Source of the DNA: Lachnospiraceae bacterium KM106-2
Lineage (GTDB): Bacteria; Bacillota; Clostridia; Lachnospirales; Lachnospiraceae
Length of the DNA stretch: 64,000 nucleotides
Assembly: GCA_009731425.1 (NCBI GenBank)
Contig: AP018794.1
Location: forward strand, 1,123,960 to 1,187,959
Reading direction: 5' to 3'
Part shown: in pieces, positions 19,301 to 25,858 of the stretch
Layout of the letters: each line of letters opens with the position of its first letter
How positions within the stretch are numbered: position 1 is the first letter of the stretch
The notes under the pieces: generated by a model
Database searches by the model: none
The model's input: only the letters and a program-made list of their open reading frames with translations
What the model was told of the DNA's origin: nothing
Made by a program: the position numbers and the translations under genes

Positions 19301-19713
19301 TTTATATTATGTGCCATTTAAATAATGCGTGGAGAAGTGCAGATTTTACTTATTTCCCTAATATTAATATCAAAAAGATTATAGATCGCAATATTAGTGA
19401 CAAAGGATACTCATGGTTTTTAGATAGCAATTTAAGTAATTCAGATTCAAAGATAATAATACTAGATCTACAAAGTAATCCCAAAGTAGTATCTAAAACA
19501 AAAAAAATACCGTATTTATGTGTTCTAATGAATTACTTACAACTTTTACAACGGTTTATTTATTATTATCATACTATACTAGCTTTTTATCGTTTGATAC
19601 CGAACTTATTTGCCACTTCAATAATCATTATAATGGACTTAGTAGAAGGTATCTTAATAATTTTTTCAGGAATATTAAGATTCCAAAGTTTGAGTTTAAA
19701 TCAAGAAAGATGA
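16297..19713 (+). CDS. Giant recombinase-like protein, N-terminal part (frame ends after A8 run)
   Basis: 1138 aa in this frame. The first 900 residues are unfamiliar, rich in Tyr, Asn and Ile, and mostly helical. A recombinase-like end begins around residue 870 with a core-binding-type helical bundle, then CHLNNAWRSADFTYFPNI with Arg1013 in the place of the catalytic box-I Arg. The last 70 residues in this frame look out of place; one additional A in the A8 run at 19500-19507 would join it to the frame that continues at 19518, giving about 1411 aa. GGAGGA precedes the ATG. Very long for a tyrosine recombinase. Role: probably the TnpB-like partner of the module. Confidence 0.6.
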   Translation: MKRNEVIKLFRITKLDNKTIDNILEMNALSLDSSGNYDTKKCCRVFANAGKLYHTYIPDYIAANLLNTSIDDLINMNLEFVIAPVKYQGIFYDEYGKENLTFQYSKYLFNIIPILTMASFYARELYLEIIPDIFELYPDRFLTLEDTVRALYMSHINSYLYHYYLMRMKIRFAYVKGVRRYFLDDIENVLEMAQDFFESNISDIELSQHYSYACYCFMVKYLEKDGGIYTVFPDYDVVLSDKRFPNGFQESTRYYSKKKVNHAYYWWFIHYNCMICNVNPPLSRKYNLYVEVSINNTQGYYYDPVYGITVRKLHNISETYDNNQILGVLEIEDADELLYEPYSNSRSKYIYYIYGFSKINSDVFDIEICKLLHRRFTYISNLSSITELISSLFSTYLFETAFNNYKEGDINDFESYHIFKNSHVLISGIPQSHTETTPWTYAWCNVILNKSPFLDYVEGYNRNITYIELRKIYSMKYYNLKDLDTHQAYFYDSRIIDHIKGKSFLYDYKAQVSKITKLLPLEKSENYKYITSAPSEYRIVNHISNNKDYFTLKETITFLNIKEYSFKLIWYILCNCGLSITFFDLMIYFNKKEILSLYDQLKKITDEYTSFDHINYISHGKPYFIRCNYSVLIIDMCYAYLLSLEHPCYVFLSGISDNYIDHINNYPYHCKLFLTNAEVNRNLKLLPAKIPGTLVNRLLNVNKDTKYYKTNEWKYFNKNNVFRMREQLNELVELYVPEDKIPEYVDKNISCLTKADLKILESIPSINIPEFAISSCDWFEGSSTSNRAYTKEDIHYIQYYLHEEFNYLINYSKLLVANDIYNVNTYQTYKLRLDLFVSKYNLDSECETYNLWNGYIKLKLDMNRASERTVNTKINQYIKAYYTLDYMLKKLNIKSVYLINTSFINRIFDNNIPITYSKILLGFFRYVSSVYKSRLIKVSFNVREIKIPENHKLPFIDMISQTYSFDEYSIIFDYCNNYSIHIKKSLDEITNTGTCTYASTWFYIMCHLNNAWRSADFTYFPNINIKKIIDRNISDKGYSWFLDSNLSNSDSKIIILDLQSNPKVVSKTKKIPYLCVLMNYLQLLQRFIYYYHTILAFYRLIPNLFATSIIIIMDLVEGILIIFSGILRFQSLSLNQER

Positions 19714-20531
19714 ATAAAACTTTGTTATCATTAATTGATTTCATGGAGGATTATTATATTGATAACGACTTTAATGAAGAGAGAAGAGAGGCAATGCTAC
19801 TTAGAAGTCACGTGAGCTCAGAATCAACAGCACATTATATTAAAAAAACTCAAAATACATTTGATAGACTAACAAATATGTTATGTGCTAGAGGAGAATT
19901 TGGATATGTATATGAATATTTAATAAATATAATACACAAGAAAGATTTGCCTAAATCGATGGAAGAAACGACTACTAAAATCAGAAAAATTCGAAGATTT
20001 ATACCGGATATTAGTGATGTAAATAATATATTTTCTTTTATGAATTTTACAAAGGAAGAGAAAAACCGATTAAGTGAATATATAAATTCACTTTCGATGT
20101 CTGAACTTCAAAGTAGAATAGCTAAGTTATATTTGAAAAGATCACCATCTAAGATGTCGATTAATGTTTTATGTTTGAAAAAGACATGTGATGAATCATA
20201 TAGTAGTGATAATTGCGCATGTGCACATTGCATTTTTCATATACCATCTTTGTATGCGCTTGTTACAATCTGTAGAAGTATAAAATACGATCTTAAAGAA
20301 TATATGAACATTATTACAACAAGGCAGGAGAATGAGGTCTTGCGTATAAAATCACTACGAAAAGTCATAAAGAAATCAAGAGATATTTTACTTGCTAATA
20401 AGATTTATGAGAGAGAAATTTTAGAAGAGATTTTTAATTTAAGCGGGATCTATTTTGATGATTTTATTGCTATGGTACAAGAATTTACTAGCAACTATAA
20501 TAATTCATTTTTAGAAAAAAAGGAGGATTAA
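19518..20531 (+). CDS. Giant recombinase-like protein, C-terminal part
   Basis: The frame picks up exactly where the upstream one loses sense, at the A8 run 19500-19507; no ribosome binding site precedes its first ATG. It holds the rest of the catalytic domain: SRKMNKTLLSLID aligns with the HxxRH box but lacks His and Arg, then EERREAMLLRSHVSSESTAHYIK ends in a plausible nucleophile Tyr (about residue 1181 of the joined protein). After it comes a Cys/His cluster (LKKTC, CACAHC, FHIP) at about 20177-20270 that looks zinc-binding, and a long helix. It may be catalytically impaired. The next recombinase starts 1 base after the stop. Confidence 0.6.
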   Translation: MCSNELLTTFTTVYLLLSYYTSFLSFDTELICHFNNHYNGLSRRYLNNFFRNIKIPKFEFKSRKMNKTLLSLIDFMEDYYIDNDFNEERREAMLLRSHVSSESTAHYIKKTQNTFDRLTNMLCARGEFGYVYEYLINIIHKKDLPKSMEETTTKIRKIRRFIPDISDVNNIFSFMNFTKEEKNRLSEYINSLSMSELQSRIAKLYLKRSPSKMSINVLCLKKTCDESYSSDNCACAHCIFHIPSLYALVTICRSIKYDLKEYMNIITTRQENEVLRIKSLRKVIKKSRDILLANKIYEREILEEIFNLSGIYFDDFIAMVQEFTSNYNNSFLEKKED

Positions 20532-20532
20532 G

Positions 20533-22242
20533 TTGGATACGCAGTTAAGTGATTTTAGTGAAAGCGTTGAAAGTCAAGTCATGGATTACTATACTCATGC
20601 TAAAATTTGGTTCAATAAAAAATATAAGCAGCATAGGATAAACAAATCATTTAATTTTGAAGACGAATTTTGGTACTTACCTAAGAGTTACTCAAATAAC
20701 ACATATATACGGTTGTCTTTTAGTAATATGAATTCAGTAAATAGTAGATATGATATGTATCTTGTGAAATCATTCATTGCTGGATTATTATTGGATGACT
20801 ATGATATATCAACAGCATCAGACTATTTGTCATTGATTAATTCTTTATATAATTCATCGCAGCACTTTAAAAGGATTAAAATAATGAGTGATAGTGAGAT
20901 ACTAAGATATGTTGAGAAAAATGATCAGAATTATCTTTATATGATTATAGAATATTTTGATTTTGTTATAGATAATAATTTTATCGATACAAGTAATACT
21001 TATTATTTGGATGCTAGAGAGAAACTTTCACATTTATATCTAAAAAAATCTTTTAATGTTCCCAAAATCAGAACAATCCCCCCTAATGTTGATATTGCAA
21101 TGTTTCAATATTATTTACATAGATTCGAAAGAATGGAGAAAGATGAGAACCTAATCAAGTTATTTTTTTCATTGCGAATATGGTGGCATCTGTCTACAAT
21201 AATTCCTATTCGCCCATCCGAAATTACTTTCATGCTAAATAGAAATTGTGTTTTTGAGCTAAATAATAGATACTACATAAGAATTAATCGAATCAAAAGT
21301 GGATTAATAAAACGAAATAATATTCCTATATTAAGAAAAATATGTATAGATTCGAAATTGTATAATTTAATATGTTCTTACCAGAATTATATCGAATCTG
21401 ATTCAGAAACTAAATCATTATTTTCCATAAAGCTAATAAGACAATCAGTTATTAATTTATCTAAATACAATAAATTTTTTAAGTATAAACAGCAGATCTT
21501 CCACAAAGATTATGAAAATTATAATCGGTTTGAAGCTGGTGATATGAGTAAACTAATTAATTTATTTTACGACTATTATATTGATACAGTTTATAAAGAA
21601 AAGAGAAACTATATTAGACTTAAATGCGGTGATACCCGCCATTTGGCTTTTTCTTCATTATTACTTCAGAATGTAAATCCGATTGATATAGCAATGATAG
21701 GGGGGCATACATCTTTGCAGTCCTTAAGCCCTTATGTAAGCCATGTGGATTTGTATATGGATTCAGAAGCATATAAATATAGTAAAGTAATAAAATATGA
21801 TGATCAGCACCTTTACCGTGAATTAAAAGATATAATATTTTCGATGCCTGAAGCCGGAAATAATATTGAAAATGCTTATCCAGATGAAATGGGTATAGGC
21901 TATTGCACATCACGGTTATGTGAGTGTGAAGATGATTTATGTTTTTTTTGTAGTCATTGGTGGTGCAGAAATTCAAAAAGTAGTTATATAAAATCAATAA
22001 AATATCTTATGGAGTACTATAAAAAACATTTAGATAAGGATATGGAATATAATAAACAAATGTTAGAAGTACTTTTCAGTAAAATGAGGCCAGAATTTAT
22101 AGACGATCAAATAATTTTGCCAGACGAGTATTATATGAAATACCAGGAAATTATTAAAAAAATAACGTCAATATCAGAAAGGAGAGAAAATATAAAACAA
22201 TCTCTATTAATGAATTTTAGTAAGGAGGACATAGATGAATAA
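20533..22242 (+). CDS. Tyrosine recombinase with C-terminal Cys cluster
   Basis: 569 aa, TTG start at 20533 after AAGGAGG. Catalytic residues: Arg227 in IIPIRPSEITF, Arg369-His370 in CGDTRHLAFS (the first His of HxxR is replaced by Gly), His392 in IGGHTSLQS and nucleophile Tyr401 in SPYVSH. Near residue 455 follows YCTSRLCECEDD and LCFFCSHWWC, a dense Cys pattern that probably binds zinc. The tail is a long helix. Length and Cys-rich extension recall TnpB of Tn554. It overlaps the next gene by 8 bases. Confidence 0.85.
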   Translation: MDTQLSDFSESVESQVMDYYTHAKIWFNKKYKQHRINKSFNFEDEFWYLPKSYSNNTYIRLSFSNMNSVNSRYDMYLVKSFIAGLLLDDYDISTASDYLSLINSLYNSSQHFKRIKIMSDSEILRYVEKNDQNYLYMIIEYFDFVIDNNFIDTSNTYYLDAREKLSHLYLKKSFNVPKIRTIPPNVDIAMFQYYLHRFERMEKDENLIKLFFSLRIWWHLSTIIPIRPSEITFMLNRNCVFELNNRYYIRINRIKSGLIKRNNIPILRKICIDSKLYNLICSYQNYIESDSETKSLFSIKLIRQSVINLSKYNKFFKYKQQIFHKDYENYNRFEAGDMSKLINLFYDYYIDTVYKEKRNYIRLKCGDTRHLAFSSLLLQNVNPIDIAMIGGHTSLQSLSPYVSHVDLYMDSEAYKYSKVIKYDDQHLYRELKDIIFSMPEAGNNIENAYPDEMGIGYCTSRLCECEDDLCFFCSHWWCRNSKSSYIKSIKYLMEYYKKHLDKDMEYNKQMLEVLFSKMRPEFIDDQIILPDEYYMKYQEIIKKITSISERRENIKQSLLMNFSKEDIDE

Positions 22243-22960
22243 TGTAGGACGACCACATAATTATTATGACATAACTGAAGTGGATGAAATAATAAAGAAA
22301 ATGCTAATAAGTGTAGAAGATGATATATCAAAACTTACGTATCACTCAGTCAGTGAATTTAATAAACGTATTGTAACGAAGAAATGTAAGAACTATAAAG
22401 GTGAAATATTTACGAATTATGGGACTTATTTTTGGAGTGGATCATATAAAGGACAATCAAGTTTTGGTAAGCAAAGAATTGACTTCTATAAACAACACAA
22501 AGAAATAAGACCTGCAGGAGAGTGCTTCGAAGTGAGTATATCAGATATTGAAATGATATTTGATAATAATAGAGATGATATTGAAACCATTAAACGTCGT
22601 ATCATAAAATTATTTAAGGATGAAAGGCATGATAATATTAATAACGAAAAGTTATTTTCTAAAATGCAAAAAGATGTAAGAAGATATAAGGAGTTGGTTG
22701 AAGAGTATAAGAATGCACTGTTCACGATCATCTATAATAGTCAGTATAGTAATAATTCATTAAATGATTTTTTCTCTATGCATAGTGATGGTGATTCAAT
22801 TTTATTTGATGAATTACATAATATTTTTAATGATGATATCAATTTAAAGGATACTATATTAGAACAGAATGAAGAAGCTGCTAAAAGAAGAACTGAAAAG
22901 AAAATAGATTCGAACATTATTAATATGGCAAAAATGCTGGATGGTAGAAATGATGAATGA
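22235..22960 (+). CDS. Uncharacterised accessory protein of the recombinase module (TnpC-like position)
   Basis: 241 aa, ATG at 22235 with TAAGGAGGAC upstream, overlapping the recombinase stop by 8 bases. The N-terminal 90 residues (GRPHNYYDITEVDEIIKK, KLTYHSVSEFNKRI, GEIFTNYGTYFW) look like a compact DNA-binding region; residues 125-165 (ERHDNINNEKLF, DVRRYKELVEEYKNAL) and the tail are charged helices likely to form a coiled coil. No family recognised. The equivalent gene in Tn554, tnpC, is also a small HTH/coiled-coil accessory protein, so a role in orientation or efficiency of transposition is a reasonable guess. Confidence 0.55.
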   Translation: MNNVGRPHNYYDITEVDEIIKKMLISVEDDISKLTYHSVSEFNKRIVTKKCKNYKGEIFTNYGTYFWSGSYKGQSSFGKQRIDFYKQHKEIRPAGECFEVSISDIEMIFDNNRDDIETIKRRIIKLFKDERHDNINNEKLFSKMQKDVRRYKELVEEYKNALFTIIYNSQYSNNSLNDFFSMHSDGDSILFDELHNIFNDDINLKDTILEQNEEAAKRRTEKKIDSNIINMAKMLDGRNDE

Positions 22961-22961
22961 T

Positions 22962-23017
22962 AATTATGAAAGAAGGTTATGGCAGTATCAAAACTATCAA
23001 AACCTTCTTTCATAATT
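22962..23017. repeat. 17-bp perfect inverted repeat between module genes
   Basis: AATTATGAAAGAAGGTT (22962-22978) and its exact complement AACCTTCTTTCATAATT (23001-23017) are separated by 22 bases that themselves contain the tandem ATCAAAAC-TATCAAAAC. No T run follows on the plus strand. It may be a terminator-like attenuator, or a recombinase binding site. Confidence 0.75.
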
Positions 23018-23047
23018 AAGTAAACAATAAAGGGTGAGTGAAAGAAA

Positions 23048-23632
23048 ATGGAAGAGTATATATATGTTATGACATTGAAAAATTATAATACTAAAAATGA
23101 GTTAAGTTTAGATAATCAGCTAGCTGCATTAATTGCTGGTAACGAAAAAATTATAATAGATCAATTATCTAATATAAGAAAGGAAGCAACAGAATTTAGT
23201 AAAATGATTAGGCAACTGAATGAGGGTGATACAGTTAAGATTTATAGATTATCAGTGCTAGGGCCCAATATTACAGGTATAATTGAGAAATATAAGGAAA
23301 TTAAATCTAAAAGAGCTAAGTTATTTGTTAAAAGTATGGGATATATTAGTGAAGAGTTTATAGATACTGAATTATGGATTAATTGTTTGGAGTCAATAGA
23401 ACATGATAGATTATATTTTAACCGTTGTATTGGATTGAGTAAGTCTATAAATAATAAAGATAAAAACAATATGCAGATTAGTATGCCTGGTAAACCAAAG
23501 AAATTTACAAATAAGGATTTAAAAGATGCCCTTAAATTAAAAGAATTATATACTTATAAGGAAATTAGTAAACTAACCGGTATAAGTGAAAGTACATTAT
23601 TTCGAGCTAGAAATAAATTTGAAGAACAGTAA
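23048..23632 (+). CDS. Serine-recombinase-like protein without catalytic serine
   Basis: 194 aa. The layout follows small serine resolvases: a strand at the start (YIYVMTL), SLDNQLAAL (resolvase DRQLEAL), IRQLNEGDTVKIYRLSVLG (resolvase LREGDTLVVWKLDRLG), IIEKYKEIKSKRAKLFV, then a C-terminal helix-turn-helix (YTYKEISKLTGISESTLFRARNK, with GKPKK before it like the resolvase GRPPK). The catalytic Ser of the RVS motif and the DRLGR Asp and Arg are replaced. It can probably still bind DNA but not cut it. Start ATG behind AGGGTGAG. Last gene of the module; likely a regulator or architectural factor. Confidence 0.7.
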   Translation: MEEYIYVMTLKNYNTKNELSLDNQLAALIAGNEKIIIDQLSNIRKEATEFSKMIRQLNEGDTVKIYRLSVLGPNITGIIEKYKEIKSKRAKLFVKSMGYISEEFIDTELWINCLESIEHDRLYFNRCIGLSKSINNKDKNNMQISMPGKPKKFTNKDLKDALKLKELYTYKEISKLTGISESTLFRARNKFEEQ

Positions 23633-24476
23633 ATAAGATGATTAAACTTACAGAAGGAATAAAATTTATTTATACATATTAATATTCTTAAATATGAATC
23701 TTAAAGAATATTGGATACAATGCATTATAGCTGAAAAGAGGAATTGTCTTAAACAATAATGATGTTGATAAGCTCCAGTACATGAAACTTTTCGTGAAAC
23801 GCAAGTTTTACGAAAACATTTACCAATCTTTACAGCAATCCCCAGATTCTTATCCCAATTAAGTCCTTTTGGCTCTAATTTGTCTGAATTGCTATTATAC
23901 CATAATTACACTGTTTTTGTTGTAATTGAATCATATTTAACAACCTTATCTCTTTTTTACTTTGTTCTAATCTCATTTCATAGATCGAATGTTCCCTCGG
24001 ATCATTTATTCCCCATCTGTATTCATTAACCATCACCAGGCTTTCTTGCTAATCCGTTCATAGATTCATCTATTAAGATAATTTCTCATATAAAGTTATT
24101 GATAACCGATTGATCTAATATGTCTATAACTGATTGTCTTTTTATGAATGAGCTAATCATTTCTAAATTCCATAGCATAATTTCAAATATTTACTTCATT
24201 TACGGATTAATCATTGCTCAATCCACTAATTTACTGTAATCCGTACAATAACTAACTAAGTAATTAATATTATCAAAACTTACGTTTTTTGTTACTGAAA
24301 AGTTTACTTATTCTTAATTTCTGCTGCCGGATCATACCTTAACAAATCGTTCCGAATAGGCATAGATGGCTACTCTGCTGCCCTTTTCATCCACTTAACA
24401 GTTATTTACTATTTAAAATGATTTATGAATTAAAAAGTGAAGTTTCTAATAAAGTAGTAAATTCTAGCTAGCGCTT
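23633..24476. other. Degenerate region at the right side of the island
   Basis: About 840 bases with no intact gene. A hairpin ATATTCTT/AAGAATAT lies at 23686-23711. On the minus strand short coding-like blocks appear in changing frames (PIRNDLLRYDPAAEI near 24330, IYEMRLEQSKKEIRLLN near 23970, GLNWDKNLGIAVKIGKCFR near 23850), so this looks like an old pseudogene. I could not assign the family. The right boundary of the mobile island probably lies in it. Confidence 0.5.
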
Positions 24477-25382
24477 CTATGAATCATACTTAAAATGATG
24501 CTTACTGAAATACTGGTTTATGATCTGATCTTCTTCTTTCTCCGTAAGCTGACTAGGATAGTTGCTAAGATGTGTGATCCATTCCTTTTTTAATTCTTTT
24601 ATTGTTTTACCAAATACATCTTTATATTGATTAGGAAGGCAATTACTTTGATAAAAGCCAAGTGCCTTTTTCATTCCATAGTTCGTAACTAAAAACTTAC
24701 AAAATGATTCACTTAACTTATAATAAATTCTACTAGTATTTCTTACGTCTAGGCCGCTTGTCGTTGGGGAGGGGCAACTCTTGATACCTATAGCATCTAC
24801 GATCTTTTGATATTTCTTCTTTGCTATATATGGTGTAGACATCATATCGATATCTTCTCCGTAGTTATAACCTCCCGAATTACTTCCTGTTAGATCAGAA
24901 ATATAACAGGCAAATCCTTCTGATAAACTTGAATTAGTATGAACTCCGATTATTAGATGAGTCAATTCATGGGCATATGGTGTTACATTATACTTAAATA
25001 GGTTTGCATTAAATACAATACTATGACTGCTCATAATAGTATGATTCATGGAATTTGGATCTATCTGTATATCTATTCTTAAAGGTTTTCCATCCTTTTG
25101 GTACTGTTTTTCCCAGTTATAGAGTCCGGTTAATTGTTCAATTTTCTTGATGTATTTATTACCTTTATTAATAAAGTCTTCTTTTGATTTGAAACCATCA
25201 TATTTGTTATGATACTTATTCCACTGCTTTTGATTGATTACAATATTGATTTTTTCATTCTTTTCATTCTTAACCTCTGATTTCTGATTCACATGTTTTG
25301 TGCTTGTTCCTTTTACATAGAAAATACATAACGCACAAATTAAGAATGTAGCTATCAGTATGCATGCTCTTTCTTTACTCAT
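24477..25382 (-). CDS. Membrane-anchored HExxH zinc metallopeptidase
   Basis: 301 aa from ATG 25382, which has AAGGAAGG 8 bases upstream; an ATG 27 bases earlier lacks such a site. A signal anchor (ACILIATFLICALCIFYV) is followed by a polar linker and an extracellular domain. His138-Glu139-x-x-His142 in YAHELTHLIIG, with Glu155 in SLSEGFACY 13 residues on, is the gluzincin arrangement of zinc peptidases, close to the peptidase-MA-like group. Substrate unknown. Duplicated LexA-like promoter units lie 190-390 bases upstream. Confidence 0.75.
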   Translation of the reverse strand: MSKERACILIATFLICALCIFYVKGTSTKHVNQKSEVKNEKNEKINIVINQKQWNKYHNKYDGFKSKEDFINKGNKYIKKIEQLTGLYNWEKQYQKDGKPLRIDIQIDPNSMNHTIMSSHSIVFNANLFKYNVTPYAHELTHLIIGVHTNSSLSEGFACYISDLTGSNSGGYNYGEDIDMMSTPYIAKKKYQKIVDAIGIKSCPSPTTSGLDVRNTSRIYYKLSESFCKFLVTNYGMKKALGFYQSNCLPNQYKDVFGKTIKELKKEWITHLSNYPSQLTEKEEDQIINQYFSKHHFKYDS

Positions 25383-25571
25383 AATATGATCCTTCCTTAT
25401 GTATAACATAGAACTCCATCATAAATAAACTATAATACACTTCACTCATATTTCAATGCCTCAATGTAAAAGCGTTGGTGTTTTTATACCAAAGCGTCGA
25501 TTTTTAAGTTAATCATGTATAAAATAAGGCAAAACCTACATTACAGTAAGATTGATCGATTCTTGCTAAAA

Positions 25572-25612
25572 TATATACCATAATTTACGACATAAAGAAC
25601 GTTTGTTCGACA
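25572..25612 (-). promoter_or_regulatory. LexA-box-like promoter unit 1
   Basis: The palindrome GAAC-GTTT-GTTC (25597-25608) matches the Gram-positive SOS box (CGAACrnryGTTyG) with small deviations. On the minus strand GTTCTT (25600-25595), a 17-base spacer and TATATA (25577-25572) make a promoter whose -35 overlaps the box. It points toward the metallopeptidase gene. Confidence 0.5.
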
Positions 25613-25734
25613 CACCTGTAAATGACTATTTCATTAATTGATTTCGCTATATTTCTAACAATTATTTGCAAAATACTGATAAATAGCCATTCTTAACTGC
25701 TATCCATTTATTAATTTCTTTGCGAGATAATGCA

Positions 25735-25775
25735 AATATAGTATGTTTTACGACATAGAGAACATACGTTCGACA
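25735..25775 (-). promoter_or_regulatory. LexA-box-like promoter unit 2 (direct repeat of unit 1)
   Basis: GAAC-ATAC-GTTC at 25760-25771 fits the SOS-box consensus better than unit 1. The flanks are conserved with it: TTTACGACATA before, CGACA after, 17 bases from the -35-like GTTCTC to a TATATT. Nothing but a short non-coding stretch separates the two units. Confidence 0.5.
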
Positions 25776-25804
25776 AAAAAATCAAACTTACTTTTTAATA
25801 ATAT

Positions 25805-25840
25805 AAAAGACGTATCTCCTATTCTAAAGATACGCCTTTT
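25805..25840 (-). terminator. Terminator of the broken LRR gene
   Basis: AAAAGACGTATCT (25805-25817) pairs with AGATACGCCTTTT (25828-25840), one mismatch. On the minus strand it follows the LRR stop by 19 bases and ends in CTTTTATATT. Confidence 0.7.
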
Positions 25841-25858
25841 AGGTAAGTGATTCAATAT

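Noticed and set aside
25383..25470. A gene between the metallopeptidase and the LexA-like units
   Set aside because: Only frames of a few codons are open, without ribosome binding sites; the GCGTTGGT/ACCAAAGCG hairpin near 25475-25499 is the only structure seen.
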